Positions 7,624 to 15,146 of a stretch of DNA of 37,358 nucleotides are shown here, in pieces. Source of the DNA: an uncultured bacterium (GTDB lineage Bacteria > Patescibacteriota > Minisyncoccia > Phycocordibacterales > Phycocordibacteraceae). The stretch's first letter is position 1. Each line of letters starts with the position of its first letter. Below the pieces are notes generated by a model. That model saw only the letters and a list, made by a program, of their open reading frames with translations, was not told the origin of the DNA and made no database searches. The DNA is taken from positions 1 through 37,358 of the forward strand of contig CALLKD010000095.1 of assembly GCA_938008595.1 (NCBI GenBank), written 5' to 3'. Both the position numbers and the translations under genes were made by a program.

Positions 7624-7652
7624 AAAGCCGCGGGTGGTTAGCCCGCGGCTTT
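7624..7652. terminator. Bidirectional terminator between convergent genes
   Basis: AAAGCCGCGGG (7624-7634) pairs with CCCGCGGCTTT (7642-7652) over a 7-nt loop. It lies between the FN3 protein gene (plus strand) and the secreted protein gene at 7669-8013 (minus strand) and can serve both. Confidence 0.8.
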
Positions 7653-7668
7653 GGCGCTGAACATATCG

Positions 7669-8013
7669 TTATTCGGAGATTGTCCAGCTGACGGTATCGC
7701 ACACGTTCACGCCGTATCGATAGACGATCTCGCCGCTTTCCATGACGGCCTTGAAGTCGTACTGGCAATAGCCGGTGCCGTCATCGAGGTTGAAAAGCTG
7801 GCGGCCCCAGGCCGGAATTATCTCTTTGCCGAGCACATCTTCCTGCCAGGACCCTGTGCCTGCATTTGAGGCATAGAAGCGCGCGACCTTGAGGTGCGTA
7901 TTGTTGATGACGATGATTCGCCGATCCTGGTCATCGTTCGACCGAGCCTGAGCCGGCGACGTAACAGCCGTCGCAGCAAGGAGTGCGACGGCAATGAGTG
8001 ACGCAAAACGCAT
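7669..8013 (-). CDS. Small secreted protein, probably foreign (alphaproteobacteria-like)
   Basis: The 114-residue product has a clear Sec signal (MRFASLIAVALLAATAV to about A23) and a mature domain with INNTHLKVARFYASN, WQEDVLG and two cysteines (CQYDFKAV and NVCDTV) that may form a disulfide. I recall similar short exported proteins in Alphaproteobacteria; no function is known to me. By hand count it is about 58% GC against about 47% next to it, and its start is preceded by a normal Shine-Dalgarno-like AAGGGGA about 7 nt away rather than the -10/ATG arrangement of its neighbours. Both facts suggest recent transfer. Contamination of the assembly by another genome is a weaker alternative. Confidence 0.75.
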   Translation of the reverse strand: MRFASLIAVALLAATAVTSPAQARSNDDQDRRIIVINNTHLKVARFYASNAGTGSWQEDVLGKEIIPAWGRQLFNLDDGTGYCQYDFKAVMESGEIVYRYGVNVCDTVSWTISE

Positions 8014-8083
8014 AGTGGTTCCCCTTCAATAGGTTTCAAATGTACGCAATACTGCCAAGCAACATACCACACTTAGTATTTGC

Positions 8084-8098
8084 TGTACATTCTGTACA
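8084..8098. promoter_or_regulatory. TGTACA-TTC-TGTACA operator-like inverted repeat
   Basis: Two copies of the palindrome TGTACA are separated by 3 nt, forming a 15-bp symmetric site. It sits 26 nt upstream of the -10 hexamer at 8125-8130, a reasonable place for an activator or repressor. No regulator is assigned. Confidence 0.35.
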
Positions 8099-8124
8099 CA
8101 GACCCATGCCTATACGTAACGGTA

Positions 8125-8130
8125 TATACT
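8125..8130 (+). promoter_or_regulatory. -10 hexamer, leaderless start
   Basis: TATACT, 6 nt before the ATG at 8137, within ACGGTATATACT. Confidence 0.6.
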
Positions 8131-8136
8131 TACCAC

Positions 8137-8271
8137 ATGAACCGACTACAACTTTTTCTACTAGGACTCATCTGCATTGGCCTTGCACTTCTTGCTACGC
8201 AAAAGTTCTGGGTACCTGCCGTTGTTGCAGAGATACTACGGCACGACACGCCAGCAACACCACAGAAATAA
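8137..8271 (+). CDS. 44-residue single-pass membrane peptide
   Basis: The start was chosen at ATG 8137 because TATACT lies 6 nt before it, matching other promoters here; an upstream in-frame extension from 8080 would run through that promoter. The product starts MNRLQLFLLGLICIGLALL, one membrane helix (residues 4-20), followed by a second moderately hydrophobic stretch (WVPAVVAEIL) and a short polar tail. The gene ends 6 nt before the VOC-domain gene, so the two are probably co-transcribed. No family is recognised. It may be a small membrane protein tied to the VOC/VIT1 cluster or a leader cistron. Confidence 0.55.
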   Translation: MNRLQLFLLGLICIGLALLATQKFWVPAVVAEILRHDTPATPQK

Positions 8272-8277
8272 CGCACT

Positions 8278-8718
8278 ATGAAGATACAAGAACTAGGACA
8301 TGTGGTGCTCTACGTTACGGACATAACCCGTATGGCAGATTTCTACCGTGACACACTGGGCTTTCGTGAGATCCACCGAGCACCGGGCATGGCTGCCTTT
8401 TCAGGAGGTCGTACACACCATGAACTCCTCTTGATTGAAGTGGGAGGAGAGTCCACCAAGACACCGTATCCAAAACCGGGGCTGTACCATATCGGCTTTA
8501 AGATTGGGGACTCACCAGAAGCAGTGAAGGAAGCGTATAGGGAGCTACAGAATGCGGGAGTGCGCATCGTTGGATCCTCTGATCATACGGTTACACACTC
8601 ACTCTACATACTTGATCCCGATGGTAATGAGCTGGAGTTATATGCCGATGTATCTGACCAGTGGAAGGACATCCCCTCAATCATTGCGGCACCAATTAAA
8701 GGACTCGACCTTTCCTAA
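8278..8718 (+). CDS. VOC-superfamily protein (glyoxalase / extradiol dioxygenase-like)
   Basis: This 146-residue protein has two beta-alpha-beta-beta-beta modules typical of the vicinal oxygen chelate fold. Likely metal ligands are H8 (LGHVVLYV), H71 (LYHIGFKI) and E120 (DPDGNELELY), the His-His-Glu set of catechol-2,3-dioxygenase-like members. The spacing matches single-chain VOC proteins such as bacterial CatE N-terminal units. The substrate cannot be read from sequence; aromatic ring cleavage, glyoxal-type detoxification or thiol-drug resistance are all known in the family. It follows the 44-residue membrane ORF by 6 nt and precedes the VIT1 gene by one base, so the three form an operon. 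Confidence 0.8.
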   Translation: MKIQELGHVVLYVTDITRMADFYRDTLGFREIHRAPGMAAFSGGRTHHELLLIEVGGESTKTPYPKPGLYHIGFKIGDSPEAVKEAYRELQNAGVRIVGSSDHTVTHSLYILDPDGNELELYADVSDQWKDIPSIIAAPIKGLDLS

Positions 8719-8719
8719 T

Positions 8720-9439
8720 ATGTACAAGACACAACCATCACATGTCGGTGAATTGCATCACGAAAGTATTGCTACTAAATTGAATGCGCTTCGTGCAGCC
8801 GTGCTTGGTGCAAATGACGGCATCATCTCTCTTGCTTCACTTGTTGTTGGCGTTGCCGGAGCAACACAAACAAGTAACACCATTCTCATCACTGGGGTTG
8901 CAGGATTACTCGCTGGTGCTCTCTCAATGGCAGTGGGGGAGTATGTTTCGGTAAGTAGTCAGAGAGATACTGAACAAGCACTGCTTGCTAAGGAGAAGCA
9001 TGAACTGGAGCACAATTCAGAGAGTGAACTCCATGAGCTCATAGAGATCTATGAGAAGAAAGGACTGCAGCCTGATACTGCACGGTTAGTGGCGCAGGAG
9101 CTCACTACGCATGACGCCTTTAGGGCACACGTAGATGCTGAGCTTGGTATTGATCCAAATAATCTCACCAGCCCGTGGCAGGCAGCATTTGCATCAGCAC
9201 TTTCGTTTACCCTTGGTGCTGCAATACCACTCTGTGCCATTATTCTTCCCCCCTATGCGTACCGTCTCCCCGTTACCTTTATCGCAGTGTTTGTTGCACT
9301 GGTACTAACGGGCATACTTTCTGCACGGGTAAGTGGTGCACGTATCGTACCGGTAACGGTGCGAGTAGTGCTCGGGGGAATTATCGCCATGGCAGTTACG
9401 TTTGGTATTGGAACTCTCATAGGAGGAACGGTGGCATAG
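8720..9439 (+). CDS. VIT1/CCC1-family Fe/Mn transporter
   Basis: The 239-residue product begins MYKTQPSHVGELHHES; the ATG at 8720 is one base after the previous stop, and a longer frame upstream lies inside the VOC gene. It shows the family layout: helix 1 with LRAAVLGANDGIISLASLVVG (the signature N-D-G segment is LGANDG), helix 2 with LAGALSMAVGEYVSVSSQRD, a long acidic cytoplasmic loop (EKHELEHNSESELHELIEIY) that binds metal in relatives, and three C-terminal helices. Family members move Fe2+ or Mn2+ out of the cytosol. Here it could detoxify metal brought in by the NRAMP-family protein encoded at 10372. The motif quality is high. Confidence 0.88.
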   Translation: MYKTQPSHVGELHHESIATKLNALRAAVLGANDGIISLASLVVGVAGATQTSNTILITGVAGLLAGALSMAVGEYVSVSSQRDTEQALLAKEKHELEHNSESELHELIEIYEKKGLQPDTARLVAQELTTHDAFRAHVDAELGIDPNNLTSPWQAAFASALSFTLGAAIPLCAIILPPYAYRLPVTFIAVFVALVLTGILSARVSGARIVPVTVRVVLGGIIAMAVTFGIGTLIGGTVA

Positions 9440-9447
9440 GAAGCGTA

Positions 9448-9453
9448 TATACT
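9448..9453 (+). promoter_or_regulatory. -10 hexamer, leaderless start
   Basis: TATACT, 7 nt before the ATG at 9461. The context ACTAATAGATATG is identical to that before the gene at 25883. Confidence 0.6.
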
Positions 9454-9460
9454 AATAGAT

Positions 9461-9940
9461 ATGTATAACCCACAACTTGCCAGGTCCTTCATCTTCTATA
9501 TCGCAACACTGTTGTTTCTTGGTGTTGGTGCAATGACCACTCCGCAACTTGCTTGGTATAACACGCTCACTCTTCCAGTGTTTGCCCCCGCACCAATGAT
9601 TATTGCGGCAATTTGGTGTGTACTCTTTTATCTCACTGCATACTCACTCGCTACGTTCTGGAGTGCAAAAGAGATAGCGCACGGCACTTCATTTGCCTTT
9701 ATCGTAAAACTATATCTCGCCAACGCTGCACTCATAGTTGTGTGGAACTGGCTCTTCTTTGGCATGCACCTGCTTAGTGCAGCAGCAATTGCAGCAGTAG
9801 CAGTACTGCTTTCCATACTCGTCCTCATGATCTGTCTCTGGCACGTATCAAAGAAGGCTGCCGTACTTCTGGCACCGTACATAGTGTGGATTATGTTTGC
9901 ACTCTATTTAAATCACGTCATCTCCATTTTGAATCCGTAG
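9461..9940 (+). CDS. tspO: TspO/MBR family membrane protein (copy 1)
   Basis: This 159-residue protein has five predicted membrane helices as in TspO, the bacterial relative of the mitochondrial benzodiazepine receptor. Recognisable family positions are WYNTLTLPVFAPAPMII (the W-x(5)-P-x-F/W-x-P block of the first loop), NAALIVVWNWLFFGMH in helix 3, and the conserved small-residue runs after it. TspO binds porphyrins and other tetrapyrroles and is linked to stress signalling; no tetrapyrrole genes are seen here. It starts with its own -10 hexamer and ends at a strong terminator. A second, more canonical copy is at 15147. Confidence 0.82.
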   Translation: MYNPQLARSFIFYIATLLFLGVGAMTTPQLAWYNTLTLPVFAPAPMIIAAIWCVLFYLTAYSLATFWSAKEIAHGTSFAFIVKLYLANAALIVVWNWLFFGMHLLSAAAIAAVAVLLSILVLMICLWHVSKKAAVLLAPYIVWIMFALYLNHVISILNP

Positions 9941-9954
9941 GATATGGCAGACAT

Positions 9955-9993
9955 AAGGAAAACCACCCGCTACGAGAGCGGGTGGTTTTCCTT
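9955..9993. terminator. Strong bidirectional terminator
   Basis: The 16-nt arms AAGGAAAACCACCCGC (9955-9970) and GCGGGTGGTTTTCCTT (9978-9993) pair perfectly around a 7-nt loop. It lies between tspO (plus strand) and the cold-shock gene (minus strand). Confidence 0.9.
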
Positions 9994-10001
9994 GTAAAGT
10001 A

Positions 10002-10202
10002 TTAAACCTTGCTAACCTGAATTGCGTTTGGTCCCTTAGGACTTTCCCCAACTTCAAATTCAACAACGTCACCTGTACGTAGGTCATCAAAACGAATGTT
10101 TGTGAGCTCGTTTGAGTGGAAGAAAAGGTCTTTACCCATTCCCTCTACCTTGATGAAGCCGAAACCTTTTTCGTTAAGACCTGCGATAGTACCTTTTTGC
10201 AT
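10002..10202 (-). CDS. Cold-shock domain protein (CspA family)
   Basis: The 66-residue product is a single cold-shock domain with RNP1 KGFGFIKV (residues 12-19) and RNP2 DLFFH (25-29), and a conserved C-terminal GPNAIQVSKV. Such proteins bind single-stranded RNA and DNA and melt mRNA structure, at low temperature or constitutively. Transcription starts well upstream: TTGACA (10323-10328) and TATATT (10300-10305) on the minus strand, 17 nt apart, give a leader of roughly 90 nt without a strong Shine-Dalgarno. This fits the long regulatory leaders of csp genes. It is divergent from the NRAMP-family gene. Confidence 0.93.
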   Translation of the reverse strand: MQKGTIAGLNEKGFGFIKVEGMGKDLFFHSNELTNIRFDDLRTGDVVEFEVGESPKGPNAIQVSKV

Positions 10203-10299
10203 AAGAGTGTATTGCGATGTGCCTGATAAGAATCAAGACAGGAGGCTGAAATTCGAAACTCGACGACTTCTTTTCCTCAGCACTGCGATTGATGTCATA

Positions 10300-10328
10300 A
10301 ATATACACGCATGTAGTTATTTTGTCAA
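10300..10328 (-). promoter_or_regulatory. Sigma70-type promoter of the cold-shock gene
   Basis: TTGACA-17-TATATT on the minus strand, close to the bacterial consensus. It predicts a start near 10293 and a leader of about 90 nt. Confidence 0.75.
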
Positions 10329-10355
10329 TAGTCTTATTGCCACCCATGTGTCGGG

Positions 10356-10361
10356 TATACT
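10356..10361 (+). promoter_or_regulatory. -10 hexamer of the NRAMP-family gene
   Basis: TATACT, 10 nt before the ATG at 10372. Confidence 0.55.
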
Positions 10362-10371
10362 TTATATACGT

Positions 10372-11754
10372 ATGACTGACCCCATAGAAGAATCTGCCTT
10401 TGAACATGTCGTTGCAGAGCCTGCAATACTGTTGCAAGAGGGAATTGATGAGGTCACGCAATTGGGACATGAGGTGCTTAGTAAGAAACCGTTTTTGGTA
10501 GCAGAGGAATACTGGAACACGCTGGGACCAGGACTCACTACGGGTGCTGCTGATGACGATCCTTCTGGTATCGCTACCTATTCACAGACAGGCGCACGCT
10601 ATGGATTCCAGCTGTTGTGGATCGCGCTTTTTACCTTTCCACTCATGGCCATTATCCAGGAGATGTGCGCTCGTATTGGGGTGGTAACAGGGCATGGTCT
10701 TGCGGCAAATATTCGCAGGCACTATCCAATGTGGACGCTGTATATAGTGACGAGCCTCCTCTTCATTGCAAACACCTTTAATATCGGTGCCGATCTTGGC
10801 GCCATGGCTGCTGGAGCGCGACTTATATTTCCAAACACAAGCTTTGCACTGTGGGTCATTGGATTTGGTGTGGTGAGTCTTGTGCTTCAAATATTTACTA
10901 CGTACGCACGCTACGCAAAATATCTAAAGTATCTTGCCTTTGTACTTCTTGCCTACATTTTCTCTGCACTTATGAGTAATCTAGATTGGGCCCGTGTAGC
11001 GCACGGAGTCTTGATTCCTTCTATTACGTTTAGCAAAGATCAAATCTTTCTCATCTGTGCAATCTTGGGTACCACCATCTCGCCGTATCTTTTCTTCTGG
11101 CAAACGGCACAGGAGGTGGAAGAGGAAAATCTTCGTAATCCTGATATTGAAGCCACATGGCTCCATGAGGTTCCAGAGCATACCGTGAAGAACATCCGCT
11201 CTGATGTGTGGTCTGGCATGTTTTTCTCAAACCTTGTCATGTTCTTTATCATTGCTGCCTGTGCAGGAACATTGTTTGTGCATGGTATTACCACCATTAA
11301 TTCTGCAGCAGAAGCAGCAGAAGCACTCCGCCCGTTTGCAGGAGATGCTGCCTTCTTCTTGTTTGCCATAGGTATTATTGGCACCGGTATGCTTGCCATC
11401 CCGGTACTTGCTGGCTCTACGTCCTACGCAATCTCAGAAAGTTTTGGATGGAAGCACGGGCTCTATAGAAAGCTAAAGCAAGCCTATGCATTTTATGGAA
11501 TCATTATTATCTCCGTAGTGATTGGCATCGCACTTAACTTTGTTGGTCTTGATCCCTTTAAGGCACTTATCTATTCTGCAGTTGCCAATGGTGTTATTGC
11601 TCCTGTAATTCTCTACTTCATCATTACACTCTCAAGTAACCAAGAGGTGCTTGGCTCTAAAGCAAATGGCACACTCCTTAAAAGTATGGGATGGCTCACC
11701 TTTGCTCTTATGCTGCTTTCAGGAGTCGCTGCCATTGTTTCATTCTTTATATAG
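10372..11754 (+). CDS. NRAMP-family divalent metal transporter, divergent motif clade
   Basis: The start is ATG 10372, placed by the -10 hexamer at 10356; a longer frame from 10096 would overlap the divergent cold-shock gene. The 460-residue product has a polar N-terminal extension of about 45 residues and about eleven helices with the LeuT-like NRAMP fold. The metal-site motif in helix 1 reads DPSG (D63-G66) instead of DPGN, and in helix 6 SPY (S237-Y239) replaces MPH, losing the methionine that selects transition metals in canonical members. Specificity is therefore open; Mg2+ or Mn2+ uptake is possible. It is followed by msrA after 2 nt, so a metal/oxidative-stress operon is likely. Confidence 0.88.
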   Translation: MTDPIEESAFEHVVAEPAILLQEGIDEVTQLGHEVLSKKPFLVAEEYWNTLGPGLTTGAADDDPSGIATYSQTGARYGFQLLWIALFTFPLMAIIQEMCARIGVVTGHGLAANIRRHYPMWTLYIVTSLLFIANTFNIGADLGAMAAGARLIFPNTSFALWVIGFGVVSLVLQIFTTYARYAKYLKYLAFVLLAYIFSALMSNLDWARVAHGVLIPSITFSKDQIFLICAILGTTISPYLFFWQTAQEVEEENLRNPDIEATWLHEVPEHTVKNIRSDVWSGMFFSNLVMFFIIAACAGTLFVHGITTINSAAEAAEALRPFAGDAAFFLFAIGIIGTGMLAIPVLAGSTSYAISESFGWKHGLYRKLKQAYAFYGIIIISVVIGIALNFVGLDPFKALIYSAVANGVIAPVILYFIITLSSNQEVLGSKANGTLLKSMGWLTFALMLLSGVAAIVSFFI

Positions 11755-11756
11755 GT

Positions 11757-12254
11757 ATGACTAAGACAGCAGTACTTGCCGGTGGATGTTTCTGGGGACT
11801 TGAAGAGCTGTTTCGTTCGCTCCCGGGTGTTACTGATACCGAAGTTGGATACACCGGAGGGTCAAATGAGAATCCTACGTATAGAGACCACCCAGGACAT
11901 GCAGAGGCGCTACGGATTACCTATGATGATGAAAAAACATCATTCACAACACTTCTTGATTGGTTCTTCTGTGTGCACAATCCAACAACACTAAATCAGC
12001 AGGGAAATGACAAAGGAACGTCATATCGCTCTGCCATCTTCTACGCTACAGACGAGGAAAAGAAAGAAGCTGATCGCTTTATTGCAATCGTAAACGCATC
12101 AGGACGATGGAAGGATCCAGTGGTAACCACCCTTGAGCCCCTTAGCGTCTTTTACCCTGCAGAGGCATATCACCAAGACTATCTCCAAAATAATCCAGGA
12201 GGGTATACCTGCCACGCGGTATATTTTGATAGCTATTTGAATGCTCAGAGTTAG
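11757..12254 (+). CDS. msrA: Peptide methionine-S-sulfoxide reductase MsrA
   Basis: The start at ATG 11757 is 2 nt after the NRAMP-family stop, and the motif follows at once: GGCFWG with catalytic C11. The 165-residue product is normal size. Other conserved blocks are VGYTGG, HPGHAEAL, NPTTLNQQGND and AYHQDYLQNNPGGYTCH; the Cys in GYTCH may act in recycling. It reduces the S-epimer of methionine sulfoxide in the cytosol. The R-epimer enzyme MsrB is encoded separately at 36557, so both halves of the repair pair are present. An upstream frame from 11691 lies inside the transporter gene and was not used. Confidence 0.95.
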   Translation: MTKTAVLAGGCFWGLEELFRSLPGVTDTEVGYTGGSNENPTYRDHPGHAEALRITYDDEKTSFTTLLDWFFCVHNPTTLNQQGNDKGTSYRSAIFYATDEEKKEADRFIAIVNASGRWKDPVVTTLEPLSVFYPAEAYHQDYLQNNPGGYTCHAVYFDSYLNAQS

Positions 12255-12265
12255 CAAAGATACGG

Positions 12266-12271
12266 TACACT
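12266..12271 (+). promoter_or_regulatory. -10 hexamer, leaderless start
   Basis: TACACT in the context ACGGTACACT, 6 nt before the ATG at 12278. It overlaps an alternative GTG at 12272, which argues against that start. Confidence 0.6.
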
Positions 12272-12277
12272 GTGAGT

Positions 12278-13363
12278 ATGGCCTCTAAGACTAAAAAGGA
12301 CGCATCTGTGCGCACACAGCGGTATGTGTGGGCGGGAGTGGGTGCCTGGACGCTAATTCTGTATGTTGTGTTCTTCTCTCCACTATTTGCAACACACTAT
12401 TCAAAAGCTGATCAGGAGGCATCTAGCACCCCTATTGCAAAACTCTTTGCACCAGCAAAGCCAGCACTTAATACCGTGGCGTATGACAAGAAGCTTATAC
12501 AAAATGCAAATTACGCACACAGCACTACGTCTTCAAGCACACGGTTGTGGCCGGTAAAGACCGCGTATCCAAAAGCAGGAGCACTGCTCCCATTTAATCG
12601 CATCATTGCGTACTATGGAAACTTCTACTCAACTAAAATGGGTGTGCTTGGTGAGTACCCAAATGCACAAATGATTGCAAAGTTACAAGCAGAGAAGGCA
12701 CGCTGGGAAGCTGCTGACCCAACAACACCCGTAATTCCTGCCATCGATTACATTGCCATCACTGCACAAGGAAGTCCGGGTAAGGATGGCAAGTACCGGT
12801 TCCGTATGCCTGATTCTGAAATAGATAAAGCTGTTGCTGTTGCAAAGCAAGTGAACGGTATTGTCATTCTTGATATTCAAGTAGGACTAAGTCCGCTTAG
12901 AACAGAGCTACCGCTGTTGGATAAGTACCTAAGCATGCCACAGGTACACCTTGCACTTGATCCTGAGTTTTCTATGAAGGGTGGTGATAAGCCAGGCTCA
13001 GTAATTGGCACCTTTGATGCTGCAGACATTAATTACGCAGCAGAGCACCTTAGAAACTTGGTAGTTACTCATGATCTCCCACCAAAGGTACTGGTGGTGC
13101 ACCGCTTTACACAGAACATGGTTACCAATACAAAACTCATAAAGCCACTTCCAGAAGTGCAGATTGTTATGGACATGGATGGATGGGGATCTCCTGCAAA
13201 GAAACTTAATACGTATCAGCGTTTTGTAGCACAGCAGCCGGTACAGTTCACAGGATTTAAACTGTTTTACAAGAACGACTTGAAGCCACCGTCCACCCGC
13301 ATGCTTACACCAGCAGAGCTCTTGAAGCTCACGCCACAGCCTGTCTTTATTCAGTTCCAGTAG
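12278..13363 (+). CDS. Membrane-anchored protein of unknown function, actinobacteria-like family
   Basis: The 361-residue product has a basic N-terminus and one signal-anchor helix (about 18-36, WAGVGAWTLILYVVFF), then a Ser/Thr/Pro-rich linker and an extracytoplasmic domain from about residue 105. Conserved-looking blocks are IIAYYGNFYSTKMGVLGEY, PVIPAIDYIAITAQ, GIVILDIQVGLSPLRTELP, VHLALDPEFSM and KVLVVHRFTQNMV. They read like an eight-fold beta/alpha barrel, and I recall the same blocks in uncharacterised secreted proteins of Actinobacteria. Acidic residues at strand ends (DLDPEF, DMDGWG) would suit a glycoside-hydrolase-like enzyme, but this is inference. It has its own -10 hexamer. Confidence 0.7.
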   Translation: MASKTKKDASVRTQRYVWAGVGAWTLILYVVFFSPLFATHYSKADQEASSTPIAKLFAPAKPALNTVAYDKKLIQNANYAHSTTSSSTRLWPVKTAYPKAGALLPFNRIIAYYGNFYSTKMGVLGEYPNAQMIAKLQAEKARWEAADPTTPVIPAIDYIAITAQGSPGKDGKYRFRMPDSEIDKAVAVAKQVNGIVILDIQVGLSPLRTELPLLDKYLSMPQVHLALDPEFSMKGGDKPGSVIGTFDAADINYAAEHLRNLVVTHDLPPKVLVVHRFTQNMVTNTKLIKPLPEVQIVMDMDGWGSPAKKLNTYQRFVAQQPVQFTGFKLFYKNDLKPPSTRMLTPAELLKLTPQPVFIQFQ

Positions 13364-13405
13364 ATAGAACTTACGTTTCGAAGGAAAATACGGTAGGGTA
13401 AAGAA

Positions 13406-14881
13406 ATGAAAGCAGAAGCACCACAGACCCCGAAGGAAGCATGTGTTCGTTTTGAGAACGTGTCCTTTGGCTTTGGCCACAATCACCCAATCCTTAAGGA
13501 GGTTAGTTTTACGCTACGTCGTGGCATGAAGGTAACCCTCATGGGCCAAAATGGAGCTGGTAAATCAACTCTGTTTAAGATGATTACGGGTGAAATGGTA
13601 CCTGAAGATGGAAAGATTGTGTTCTCTCCGAATGTCTCCATTGCCATTGCAAAGCAAGTCATCACCCCAGAAGAGCGGGCACTCACTGTCCGTGCATTCT
13701 TTGAATCACGTTTTCCAGAGAAGGTGTACGACATAGATCCAAGAATTGATAAGGTGCTTGCCGTGGTGAATTTGCATGCTGACAAGGAGAAGACGGTTAA
13801 GGACTTCTCAGGAGGGCAGCAGGCGCGTCTCTTGCTTGCAAGTGCTCTCATTCAAGACCCTGATGTGCTCCTGCTTGATGAGCCTACAAACAATCTAGAT
13901 AAGGCGGGAATTGAACACCTAACCGAATTCCTTAAGGCGTACCAAAAGACGTGCTTGGTAATTTCTCACGACGCAGAGTTTTTGAATGCCTTTACTGATG
14001 GTGTTCTCTATCTTGATGTACACACACAAAAGATTGAACAGTATTCTGGAAACTATCTAAGCTTGCTCGAGGAAATCTCTCGTCGTATTGAAGCAGAGAA
14101 CCGTAAGAACGCGCAGCTTGAAAAGAAGATTCAAGATAATAAGGACAAAGCTAACTTCTTTGCACAGAAGGGAGGAAAGATGCGTGTAGTTGCCAAGAAG
14201 ATGCGTGACGAAATTGAGGAGATGGAAGAAGACAAAGTGGATGTGCGCCGTGAGGATAAGACCATTCGTCCATTTACTATTCCAGCACAAGATGAACTTG
14301 TTGGAGAAATCCTCACTATTTCTTCCTACTCCATCATGGATCCAAAGAGTCATACCATTAAGCCACATACGGCAAACGTAACGCTTAAGAAGCGAGACCA
14401 TCTCCTCCTTGCAGGACCAAATGGTATTGGGAAGTCGACACTTCTTGAATCCTTGGCTAAGGGAGAAGCTCCCGGTGCACAGATTAAGAAGGGAGTAACG
14501 GTTGGCTACTACAGACAAGACTTCTCAACGCTTAACTTTGAACACACGGTTCGCCAAGAGCTTATGCGGGTTATGAAGAAGGCAGAGGAGCAAGAGATGC
14601 GACGTGTTGCTGCAAGCTTCCTTATCACTGGCCCTACAATTGAAAAGAAGATTGGTACCCTCTCAGAGGGGCAGAAAGGACTTGTGGCCTTTGCACAGCT
14701 CGTACTTTTGCAGCCTGGACTCCTTATTCTCGATGAGCCGACAAACCATATTAACTTCAGACATATTCCCGTGATTGCAAAGGCACTCGATCAGTATGAA
14801 GGAGCAATGGTACTCGTGAGTCACGTACCAGACTTTGTATCCCAGATTCGTATCGATGAAATACTCGATCTTGGAAAGTAG
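13406..14881 (+). CDS. ABC-F family ATPase (ribosome-associated)
   Basis: This 491-residue protein holds two ABC cassettes and no membrane segment, the ABC-F layout. Cassette 1 has GQNGAGKST (47-55), SGGQQARLLLA and LLLDEPTNNLD. The linker, about residues 205-290, is a long charged helical pair (RRIEAENRKNAQLEKKI onward) that in the family reaches to the P-site tRNA. Cassette 2 has GPNGIGKST near 337 and LSEGQKGLVAF, and ends LILDEPTNHINF. The D-loop of cassette 2 lacks the usual Asp (HINF in place of HLD). It could be a translation factor like EttA/YbiT or an antibiotic-protection protein; the sequence alone cannot decide. The gene ends 3 nt before a GIY-YIG gene. Confidence 0.88.
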   Translation: MKAEAPQTPKEACVRFENVSFGFGHNHPILKEVSFTLRRGMKVTLMGQNGAGKSTLFKMITGEMVPEDGKIVFSPNVSIAIAKQVITPEERALTVRAFFESRFPEKVYDIDPRIDKVLAVVNLHADKEKTVKDFSGGQQARLLLASALIQDPDVLLLDEPTNNLDKAGIEHLTEFLKAYQKTCLVISHDAEFLNAFTDGVLYLDVHTQKIEQYSGNYLSLLEEISRRIEAENRKNAQLEKKIQDNKDKANFFAQKGGKMRVVAKKMRDEIEEMEEDKVDVRREDKTIRPFTIPAQDELVGEILTISSYSIMDPKSHTIKPHTANVTLKKRDHLLLAGPNGIGKSTLLESLAKGEAPGAQIKKGVTVGYYRQDFSTLNFEHTVRQELMRVMKKAEEQEMRRVAASFLITGPTIEKKIGTLSEGQKGLVAFAQLVLLQPGLLILDEPTNHINFRHIPVIAKALDQYEGAMVLVSHVPDFVSQIRIDEILDLGK

Positions 14882-14884
14882 TAT

Positions 14885-15127
14885 ATGACCTACTACGTCT
14901 ATCTGCTCCGGTGTGCAGATGGGACTTTGTACACAGGAGTAACTACAGACATAGAGAGGAGGCTAGTGGAGCATAACGAGTCGTCAAAAGGTGCTGCCTA
15001 CACCAAGGCACGCAGACCCGTAACGCTGGCGTATGTGGAAGAGTGGGAAGGGCGTTCACAGGCACAAATACGTGAAGCAGAAATAAAGAAATATAGTCGC
15101 AAGGAAAAGCTCAAACTGTGTGCGTAG
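14885..15127 (+). CDS. GIY-YIG domain protein (YhbQ/UPF0213-like)
   Basis: The 80-residue product is one GIY-YIG domain: YYVYLLRCADGTLYTGVTTD contains the first motif as YVYLL and the second as YTG, followed by the conserved Arg of IERRLVEHN and a possible metal-binding Glu in REAEIKKYSRKEK. Such single-domain proteins are widespread in CPR and other bacteria and are presumed DNA nucleases acting in repair, though few have been tested. It sits 3 nt after the ABC-F gene and shares its transcript; a separate promoter for the second TspO gene begins inside the last codons. Confidence 0.88.
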   Translation: MTYYVYLLRCADGTLYTGVTTDIERRLVEHNESSKGAAYTKARRPVTLAYVEEWEGRSQAQIREAEIKKYSRKEKLKLCA

Positions 15128-15134
15128 TGTGCGC

Positions 15135-15140
15135 TATACT
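15135..15140 (+). promoter_or_regulatory. -10 hexamer, leaderless start
   Basis: TATACT, 6 nt before the ATG at 15147, in the context GCGCTATACTT. The same ten bases precede the DUF4383 gene (36033-36038). Confidence 0.6.
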
Positions 15141-15146
15141 TTCTAT

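Noticed and set aside
13367..13378. LexA-box-like GAAC-N4-GTTT upstream of the ABC-F gene
   Set aside because: It is imperfect in the second half, not symmetric and not next to a visible -10 hexamer. It is probably chance.
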